Shown: positions 1 through 5,359 of the stretch, in pieces | Position numbering within the stretch: the first letter of the stretch is position 1 | Layout of the letters: the number at the start of each line of letters is the position of its first letter | NCBI GenBank assembly: GCA_021734005.1 | Contig: JAIPJV010000142.1 | Span: forward strand, 1 to 5,915 | Reading direction: 5' to 3' | Length of the DNA stretch: 5,915 bases | Source of the DNA: Fidelibacterota bacterium | Lineage (GTDB): Bacteria; Fidelibacterota; UBA2242; JAFGTP01 | Position numbers and translations under genes: made by a program | The notes under the pieces: model-generated | What the model saw: the letters and a program-made list of their open reading frames with translations, nothing else | Database searches by the model: none | What the model was told of the DNA's origin: nothing

Positions 1-353
1 GTATTAAAATGGATATGAAAATAATCTCTGGTTAATGATAGGGATCCGGGAGGACAAATATCAACACAAAGACCGCAAAAACAGCATCTACCATAATCAA
101 GTTTGGGGCGTTCGTCCTTGATCCCCTCATCAGGCTTAGCCACTAATTCTGAGATTTTAACCATTTCTATAGCTTCGTTAGGGCAAATGTCAGCACAATT
201 ACCGCAACCAGTGCATTTTTCCCAGTCATTAGTGTGAAACCCCCTATATCTGGAGGCTGGTTCTTTTAATTCAAAGGGATATTGTAAAGTTTTTGGTTTT
301 TGAAATAAAAATTTTATGGCTTTAAAGGGATTTAATAAACTCGTTTTTGACAT
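1..353 (-). CDS. nuoI: NuoI/EchF/MbxN-like two-cluster ferredoxin subunit (3' end outside window)
   Basis: This is the electron-input subunit of the complex and should pass electrons from soluble ferredoxin to the NuoB-like subunit on the cytoplasmic face. My translation of the minus strand from the ATG at 353 stays open to the window edge and gives about 117 residues. Two classical CxxCxxCxxxCP motifs are visible, C47/C50/C53/C57 and C90/C93/C96/C100, enough for two [4Fe-4S] clusters. C91 is an extra cysteine next to the second motif. The N-terminus (NPFKAIKFLFQKP, then a YPFE stretch and RYRGF before the first motif) has the basic amphipathic start and linker of the NuoI/EchF family. The gene begins 15 nt after the large-subunit stop, with AGAGG at 368-364 ten nt before the ATG, so it is the next cistron of the same operon. 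The family is certain. The natural partner and the C-terminal length cannot be judged here. Confidence 0.93.
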   Translation of the reverse strand, partial: MSKTSLLNPFKAIKFLFQKPKTLQYPFELKEPASRYRGFHTNDWEKCTGCGNCADICPNEAIEMVKISELVAKPDEGIKDERPKLDYGRCCFCGLCVDICPPGSLSLTRDYFHIHFN

Positions 354-368
354 TTAATAATAACCTCT

Positions 369-1469
369 TTATCTATCGATTTCAGGGGCAACAACATATA
401 AACTCATCATAATATTTCCAACATCAGCAATATCTTCCCCCGCCAATATATTTTCTAAAATTGTTAGACCATGGGAGTAGGAAGGCGTACGAAAGTGAGC
501 TCTATAGGGTTTCTTACCACCATCACTAACAATATAAAGTCCTAGTTCACCGCGTGAGGATTCACACCTTACATAGGCGTCGCCTTCCGGTATTTTCCAT
601 TTAAAAGGATTTGGCGTTTTTGTGTAAACCGTCCCCTTTTTAGGCATTTTATTAATTAGTTTAAAGATCATGTGCACACTTTCAATCATTTCATCGCGAA
701 TGGTTAATAATCGTGAATAAGCATCTCCGCCTTTTCTGGTTGGCACATCCCATTCTACCTGATCGTAAGCTGCATAAGGTTCAATTTTTCTTATGTCATA
801 TTTCATCCCGGTGGCTCTAATTGCATGGCCGACTGCACCCATTTTTTTGGCATTTTCTCGATCTAATTTTCCAATACCTTTTGTCCGTTTTTTAAAAAGC
901 CTGTTATCAAAAAATGTAGAATTGTAATCCGGTATTTTTCCACCAATTGTGTGGAGGGTTTCAATGATTTTATCTTCGAAACCATCAGGAAAATCACGTC
1001 TTACTCCACCAGGCCGAATATAAATATGGTAAACCCTGGCTCCTGTCAGTTCTTCAAATAAATCCAGAATTAAGTCTCTATGATACATTGCCCAATTGGC
1101 AACTGTATCAAACCCGAGCATATTTGAATAGGCCCATAGACCAAATAAATGAGAGGCTACTCTGGCAAGCTCAAGGTAAATGCTTCTTATATATTTTCCT
1201 TTTTCAGGAACTTCTATTCCCGCTAATTTTTCTACACCCATAGAATAAATTAATTCTATATGATCTGGTTCTACTACGTTTATGCGACATACTAAAGGAA
1301 AATTTTGCATCCAGGTTCGACATTCCATAAGTTTTTCAAAACCACGATGCAAATAGCCGGGATTAGCAGTAGCTTTTTTAATTCGGTCGCCTTCTACATT
1401 TAAGGTAATGCTGAAGTTTCCAACCATTCCGAGATGCTGCGGCCCATAATATAGTTCTAGTTCTCGCAT
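369..1469 (-). CDS. nuoD: NuoD-like large subunit lacking Ni-Fe and quinone-site residues
   Basis: This is the 366-residue large (49-kDa/HycE/EchE/MbxL) subunit, which together with the NuoB-like subunit forms the electron-acceptor site. Family landmarks run the whole length: GPQH at 9-12, GYLHRGFEK at 38-46, VEK near 79-81, ELARVASHL at 100-108, RPGGVRRDFP at 152-161, RATGMKYDIRK at 218-228, ESSRGELG at 303-310, VSDGGKKPYR at 314-323 and the terminal PEIDR. There is no CxxC pair at either end, so the Ni-Fe site is absent: C-terminal ligand positions read V360 and E363, and N-terminal ones read about N64 and E67 (C61 is the only cysteine nearby). Aligned by eye to Thermus Nqo4, quinone-site residues H38, Y87 and D401 become V16, V65 and Y358. 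The length matches group 4 hydrogenase-type large subunits. AAGGAAGGA at 1479-1471 supports the start. Family assignment is secure. The substrate is unknown, with an Mbx/Ehr-type role inferred. Confidence 0.95.
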   Translation of the reverse strand: MRELELYYGPQHLGMVGNFSITLNVEGDRIKKATANPGYLHRGFEKLMECRTWMQNFPLVCRINVVEPDHIELIYSMGVEKLAGIEVPEKGKYIRSIYLELARVASHLFGLWAYSNMLGFDTVANWAMYHRDLILDLFEELTGARVYHIYIRPGGVRRDFPDGFEDKIIETLHTIGGKIPDYNSTFFDNRLFKKRTKGIGKLDRENAKKMGAVGHAIRATGMKYDIRKIEPYAAYDQVEWDVPTRKGGDAYSRLLTIRDEMIESVHMIFKLINKMPKKGTVYTKTPNPFKWKIPEGDAYVRCESSRGELGLYIVSDGGKKPYRAHFRTPSYSHGLTILENILAGEDIADVGNIMMSLYVVAPEIDR

Positions 1470-1560
1470 TTCCTTCCTTTTTAGTTATCTAAATCACTAT
1501 TGCGGTTGAAATAATGTTTCATTTACAATTATTTATTTTTTCATATTTTTTATTCTATTG
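1470..1560 (-). other. 91-nt AT-rich intergenic gap before the large-subunit gene
   Basis: This is the only sizeable gap in the operon; all other junctions overlap or are 16 nt or shorter. It is very AT-rich and holds the Shine-Dalgarno sequence of the large-subunit gene near its downstream end. A short inverted repeat lies at 1507-1521: TGAAA and TTTCA arms around a 5-nt spacer. It could be an mRNA hairpin or an operator half-site pair, but 5-bp A/T arms are common by chance in such DNA. I found no -35/-10 pair with good spacing and no GC-rich hairpin followed by a T run, so neither a promoter nor a terminator is claimed. Confidence 0.4.
1471..1479 (-). promoter_or_regulatory. Shine-Dalgarno of the NuoD-like gene
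   Basis: On the minus strand AAGGAAGGA lies directly before the ATG at 1469. The first AAGGA (1479-1475) has a 5-nt spacer, which is functional; the second is too close to the start. It is among the strongest ribosome-binding sites of the operon and confirms the start. Confidence 0.75.
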
Positions 1561-2067
1561 TTAATGACCTTCTATCTCCGGGATATTACCGAACATATCA
1601 TCCACAAATTTTCTGGTATCGAAATTTTTTCTAAATGGAGGCATTTCATATTCTATTTCTAAAAAGAGGGGCTTTAGACGAGGATGGCCCTGGAAGTTTA
1701 TTCCAAAAAGTTCATAAATTTCGCGTTCATAGGGCTCGGCGTTTTCAAATATATTGATAACTGTCATAAACCTAGTTTTCTTTCGGGAGATTCTTGTTTT
1801 TATTATGATATTTTGTTTTTCTCTATCATGAAATTCATCATCTCTTTTCATGTAAGCTGAGACAATATAGACTAGTTCAAATTCATTCTCATTAATAAGA
1901 TCCACACATGAGATTAAGGCTAAATGTTCATATCCGGCATTTTTTAGGTAACTCAAAATGGAAATTACTCCATCTTTTGAGATGTTAATTATCATTCGAT
2001 TATCTTCCGGAATATTTATATCTATACTGTCAAATGCCATTTCAATCTTTTGCTTTAAATCATTCAT
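1561..2067 (-). CDS. nuoC: NuoC/EchD/MbxK-like 30-kDa subunit
   Basis: This is the 168-residue NuoC-like subunit, a peripheral-arm protein without cofactors that packs against the NuoD- and NuoB-like subunits. The family signature is near the C-terminus at about 110-131: EPYEREIYELFGI followed by FQGHPRLKPLFLE, equivalent to the ERExxDxFGIxFxGHPxL block of NuoC. The N-terminal half (about 20-85) has the family's alternating helix/strand pattern, including an HLALISCVDL stretch. The C-terminal tail after 140 is short and rich in Phe, Arg and Asp. The stand-alone gene, not fused to NuoD, fits Ech/Mbx/Ehr-type complexes. It starts 10 nt after the NuoB-like stop. The site GAGGA at 2079-2075, overlapping that stop, lies 7 nt before the ATG, which supports the start and coupled translation. 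Confidence 0.94.
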   Translation of the reverse strand: MNDLKQKIEMAFDSIDINIPEDNRMIINISKDGVISILSYLKNAGYEHLALISCVDLINENEFELVYIVSAYMKRDDEFHDREKQNIIIKTRISRKKTRFMTVINIFENAEPYEREIYELFGINFQGHPRLKPLFLEIEYEMPPFRKNFDTRKFVDDMFGNIPEIEGH

Positions 2068-2077
2068 TAAATTTTCC

Positions 2078-2620
2078 TCATTTGAATAATGGTGGCCAGT
2101 CTAATGAACCCAGAACTTTCTCCTGATTAGCTCGATACTGGTCATAATTATTCCGATACTTTTTGTATCCATCGGCCATATCATTATCAATCATTTTCCA
2201 GAGATGGGTAACGGCTATAAATATAGCTTCCGGACGGGGCATACATCCTGCAATCCAGCCATCTACTGGTATGTATTTGTCGAGATGTTTAATTGTATTG
2301 TAGGAATCCCAGTACATACCACCGTTGATAGGGCAGGACCCAAAACCAACGGTATATTTAGGTTCCGGCATTTGTTCATAGGTCCTGATAATAGATTTTA
2401 ATGTCTTGAGAGATACGTATCCTGTTATCAAGAATAGATTGGCTTGTCTGGGTGTTGCTGCAGGAGTTACTCCAAAACGCTCTGCATCCCATCGGGTAGT
2501 AATTGTTGGTGGAATTTCAATGATACCACAACCAGTGCAAAAATAGACAGCATGAAGGGAGTATTTATTTCCCATCTTTGCTGGAGTTTTTATCCATTTT
2601 ATAAGTTTATTTCTATCCAT
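2078..2620 (-). CDS. nuoB: NuoB/EchC/MbxJ-like FeS small subunit
   Basis: This is the 180-residue small subunit (NuoB/PSST/hydrogenase small-subunit family), carrying the last [4Fe-4S] cluster before the acceptor site. Cluster ligands are C28 and C31 (FCTGCGI), C96 (GSCPINGG) and C126 (AGCMPRPE). The CxxC spacing of the first pair is that of group 4 hydrogenases, whereas complex I NuoB has adjacent cysteines. Other landmarks are RFGVTPAATPRQA at 48-60 and EQMPEPKY at 82-89, shared with complex I. The usual GCPPRPE is GCMPRPE here. A charged tail at about 150-180 rich in Tyr, Lys and Asn follows the conserved core. The gene lies 16 nt after the NuoH-like stop, with only a moderate purine-rich ribosome-binding site (GAAGAGAG, 2635-2628). 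Family and FeS role are secure. Reaction specificity depends on the large subunit and is unknown. Confidence 0.95.
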   Translation of the reverse strand: MDRNKLIKWIKTPAKMGNKYSLHAVYFCTGCGIIEIPPTITTRWDAERFGVTPAATPRQANLFLITGYVSLKTLKSIIRTYEQMPEPKYTVGFGSCPINGGMYWDSYNTIKHLDKYIPVDGWIAGCMPRPEAIFIAVTHLWKMIDNDMADGYKKYRNNYDQYRANQEKVLGSLDWPPLFK

Positions 2621-2636
2621 TAAAATTCTCTCTTCT

Positions 2637-3521
2637 TTATATTAAAACTGTTATAACCAGGCCCAAAAAAGCCAGAAAAGCAGGAATACCAAATAAATAT
2701 TTTATTGCTTGTTCTGTTCTTAAACGGGGAAATACTGCATTAATAAAAATTCCTAATATAAATACTAACAAAACTTTAAGGAAAAAAAATGCTAAATTAT
2801 TTGCTCCGCCTAAAAATAGGTTTACAAAAAGAGAAATACCAATTACAATAGCAAAAGCATGCTCAATCTTGGCAAGAGCAAGATATGTTCCTCCGTATTC
2901 TACCATTGGCCCTGATGAAATTTCTTGTGGGGCTTTAGAAATTTCAAAAGGCCGCACACCTAAAATTGCCGGAAGTATCAAGATATAAGCAATTCCAGGC
3001 AAGACTAAGGGCAACCTGAACAATGACCAGCTTCCCTTTTGTTGCAAAGCAACAATTTCTGTAATCGATATGGTTCTATAATGAGTCATCAAAGCTAAAA
3101 GAATTAGCAATAGGGAAAATTCATATCCAAGGGTTAGCAGCAATTTTCTGGATATTCCAATACTGCTGTTAGGATTGGCTGCTTCACCACTACTTAATGC
3201 TATTCCTAGAGGAGCTAATAGCATTATATATAAAATTACAAGTAAACCTCCAGAGTTACTCAAAGGATGGATTCGGCCAAAAGGAATAAACAAAACAACT
3301 GCAATAGAACCTGCAATAGAAAAGATTATCCCAAAATTGAACAGGTTGCCATGACTTACACTTTTCTGGCTGAACATTCTAATTATGTCAATGACCGGCT
3401 GGGTAATAGGAGGTCCATACCGCCAGTGGATCCGTGCCATTATTTTTCTCGATAATCCTAAAAAGAAAACACCAACAATAAGAGCTAGAAGAGGAGATAA
3501 TATGATTTCAGATATATGCAT
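2637..3521 (-). CDS. nuoH: NuoH/EchB/MbxM-like membrane anchor subunit
   Basis: This membrane subunit joins the FeS arm to the transporter subunits and forms the membrane end of the coupling channel. It is very hydrophobic, with roughly eight membrane segments, and about 294 residues long from the start chosen here, usual for EchB/NuoH. Signature blocks, numbered from this start, are RIHWRYGPPITQP near 30-42, an LGYEF segment near 131-135, and RPFEISKAPQEISSG followed by MVEYGGTYLALAKIEHA near 190-222, the loop that contacts the NuoB- and NuoD-like subunits. I prefer the ATG at 3521 over one at 3536. It forms a TAATG junction with the upstream stop (1-nt overlap) and has GGAG at 3534-3531 with a 9-nt spacer, while the 3536 ATG (five residues longer) has no ribosome-binding site. 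The gene is translationally coupled to the upstream transporter gene. Family assignment is secure. Confidence 0.95.
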   Translation of the reverse strand: MHISEIILSPLLALIVGVFFLGLSRKIMARIHWRYGPPITQPVIDIIRMFSQKSVSHGNLFNFGIIFSIAGSIAVVLFIPFGRIHPLSNSGGLLVILYIMLLAPLGIALSSGEAANPNSSIGISRKLLLTLGYEFSLLLILLALMTHYRTISITEIVALQQKGSWSLFRLPLVLPGIAYILILPAILGVRPFEISKAPQEISSGPMVEYGGTYLALAKIEHAFAIVIGISLFVNLFLGGANNLAFFFLKVLLVFILGIFINAVFPRLRTEQAIKYLFGIPAFLAFLGLVITVLI

Positions 3522-5359
3522 TACCACAAACTCCATTTTAATTGTACAAATATTAAGATTGCCAGGAATAGGATGATATACATTACATAATTACCTACAT
3601 AACCATTGTATATTTTTCGCAGCTTACTAGATATTTTCTTTATCCAATCTGCCAAAAGCGTATAGAATATATCGACAATATCTTTTAAATAAGGCCTTAT
3701 CACTCTGTATAAGGGCTTATAAAACTCGACTGTATAATGATATCTATCCTGGGGCACTGATGTACCAGCAGCATAGGTATCATCCTGATTTACAGATTTA
3801 GCCTTTGAACCCAATTTTGACAATAGCCATACCAGAAGAATTCCTGCTGAAATAGCAGTAAAAATATTAATTGTATTCAATGCACCAGTTGATGAAGCCA
3901 AACCCCATAAATTTATATTCAAAGATTCTAATCCGAAAGAGACGACAATAGAATTTATAGCCTTTAATGGGAGACCAGGAAAAATACCAAAAATGATTAC
4001 AGCTAAGGATAAAATTATCATTGGCAATTGCATAGAAAAGGGGGCTCTGCCAATTGATTTGAATTTTTCAGGAGTCTGACCTAGAAAAATATTGTGAATT
4101 AACTTAAAGCTATACAAAATAGTTCCCCAGGTTCCAAATAATGCAAAAAAAGCCAGAAAAGGTGATTTATTAAGTATTAAGGATTTATAGATAAACCACT
4201 TTGAAACAAAACCATTTGTCAATGGAACACCTATTAAACCACATGCGCCAATTAAGGCCGCAACGAATGTAATAGGCATTTGTTTGATCAGTCCACCTAA
4301 AGAATTTAAATCCCGGACTCCATTTGTTCGGTATTCTACTGCTCCTATAGCTAGAAATAAAAGGGCTTTAAATGTAGCATGATTAATGAAATGAAATATT
4401 CCACCTGTTACACTCAAACTTGTACCAAAGGCAATTCCAAGGATAATATAGCCTGCCTGAGCTACAGTTGACCAGGCTAATAATTTTTTAGCATCCTCCT
4501 GGATTAGAGCTACAAAAGTGGGAAAGATAATTGTTACAGTAGCAAGAATATTTATAACTATTGTAAAGCCTGGCAGGGATAATAATTTTTGCACTCCAAC
4601 TATAACATAAAGCAGCAGAATAAATCCATAAGTCCCCATTTTTATCAGTATCCCGGATAGAATGGCACTGAAAGGAGAAGGTGCCTCAGAATGAGCAGGG
4701 GGTAGCCAGGCATGGAAAGGTAATATAGCGTTTTTTACACCAAAGGCTACGGAGAAAAGTATCATTATAAAAATAGTATTATACAATGATAAATTAATAT
4801 TACCTGCTAACTGTGATATAATTAGGGTCCCCTGAGTATTTAATATGAATAGAATTCCAATAAGCATAGCCATGGATCCGAAAATGGACATTATGATATA
4901 TTTTATACCGGCAGCTAGAGCAGGACCACGTTTATAACTAATTAGTAGGAAAGTGGCCCAGCTCATCATTTCCCAAAAAATAAAGAAGCTTACTAAATCT
5001 CCTGAGAATACTATACCGATCATTGCGGCATTAATAAAAAGCATCATAAAATAATAGAAATCTACTTTTTCTTTTCCCTTCATATATATCAAAGAGAAAA
5101 TAACAGAAAGTGAACTAAGAATGGAAATTGCAATCGCAAAAATCCAGGCCAGATTGTTGATTCTTAGAATAAGTCGAAGTCCTAAAAATTCAAAAAGAGG
5201 GGTTTCAATATTTTTACCGAATAATAAAGCTATCATGGGAATCAGGGCTAGAGAAAAAACAACTGCTATAGTTTTGCGAAGCTTGCTTGAAACTTTGCCT
5301 GCCAGGTAGGTAATTATTGCACCACTAAAAGCAACTATAAGTATTAGTGCCAAACTCAT
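3521..5359 (-). CDS. NuoL/HyfB/EchA-type proton- or sodium-translocating subunit (MbxH'-like)
   Basis: This is a 612-residue polytopic membrane protein of the proton-conducting transporter (NuoL/M/N, MrpA/D) family, expected to move H+ or Na+ when driven by electron transfer. Key ion-path residues are present: E130 in FFIFWEMMSW (TM5 Glu), K209 in GVKNAILPFHAWLP (TM7 Lys), H216, H223 and K240 in LIKMG, H323/H327/K331 in IFHFINHATFK, and K387 in NGFVSKW (the TM12 Lys of NuoL). After about residue 515 comes a soluble stretch (DDTYAAGTSVPQDRYHY), an amphipathic region at about 548-585, and a last membrane segment at about 590-606. This tail is typical of HycC/HyfB/EchA-like subunits and may act as a lateral helix. 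The start overlaps the upstream stop by 4 nt (ATGA), and AAGGAG at 5374-5369 has a 9-nt spacer. Family is secure. The ion carried cannot be told from sequence. Confidence 0.94.
   Translation of the reverse strand: MSLALILIVAFSGAIITYLAGKVSSKLRKTIAVVFSLALIPMIALLFGKNIETPLFEFLGLRLILRINNLAWIFAIAISILSSLSVIFSLIYMKGKEKVDFYYFMMLFINAAMIGIVFSGDLVSFFIFWEMMSWATFLLISYKRGPALAAGIKYIIMSIFGSMAMLIGILFILNTQGTLIISQLAGNINLSLYNTIFIMILFSVAFGVKNAILPFHAWLPPAHSEAPSPFSAILSGILIKMGTYGFILLLYVIVGVQKLLSLPGFTIVINILATVTIIFPTFVALIQEDAKKLLAWSTVAQAGYIILGIAFGTSLSVTGGIFHFINHATFKALLFLAIGAVEYRTNGVRDLNSLGGLIKQMPITFVAALIGACGLIGVPLTNGFVSKWFIYKSLILNKSPFLAFFALFGTWGTILYSFKLIHNIFLGQTPEKFKSIGRAPFSMQLPMIILSLAVIIFGIFPGLPLKAINSIVVSFGLESLNINLWGLASSTGALNTINIFTAISAGILLVWLLSKLGSKAKSVNQDDTYAAGTSVPQDRYHYTVEFYKPLYRVIRPYLKDIVDIFYTLLADWIKKISSKLRKIYNGYVGNYVMYIILFLAILIFVQLKWSLW
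3531..3534 (-). promoter_or_regulatory. Shine-Dalgarno that decides the NuoH-like start
   Basis: GGAG on the minus strand lies inside the last codons of the upstream transporter gene, 9 nt before the ATG at 3521, whose first base is shared with the upstream TAA. The alternative ATG at 3536 overlaps this site and has only an A/T-rich stretch before it. The layout points to start at 3521 and translational coupling. Confidence 0.65.

Noticed and set aside
369..1469. Ech- or Hyc-type energy-converting [NiFe] hydrogenase
   Set aside because: Gene order fits, but the large subunit lacks both Ni-Fe CxxC pairs.
1470..1560. Possible sigma-70 promoter or terminator in the 91-nt gap
   Set aside because: TATAAT-like strings occur as expected in AT-rich DNA, but none has a -35 partner at 16-18 nt, and there is no GC-rich hairpin with a T run.
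2204..2401. 65-codon plus-strand ORF
   Set aside because: It lies entirely inside the NuoB-like gene on the other strand, resembles no family I know, and the coding strand there carries conserved FeS motifs.
3267..3576. Two short plus-strand ORFs (3267-3455 and 3385-3576)
   Set aside because: They are antisense to the start of the NuoH-like gene and the end of the transporter gene, and have no recognisable motif.
5121..5309. 62-codon plus-strand ORF
   Set aside because: It is antisense to the hydrophobic N-terminus of the 612-residue transporter; no independent support.
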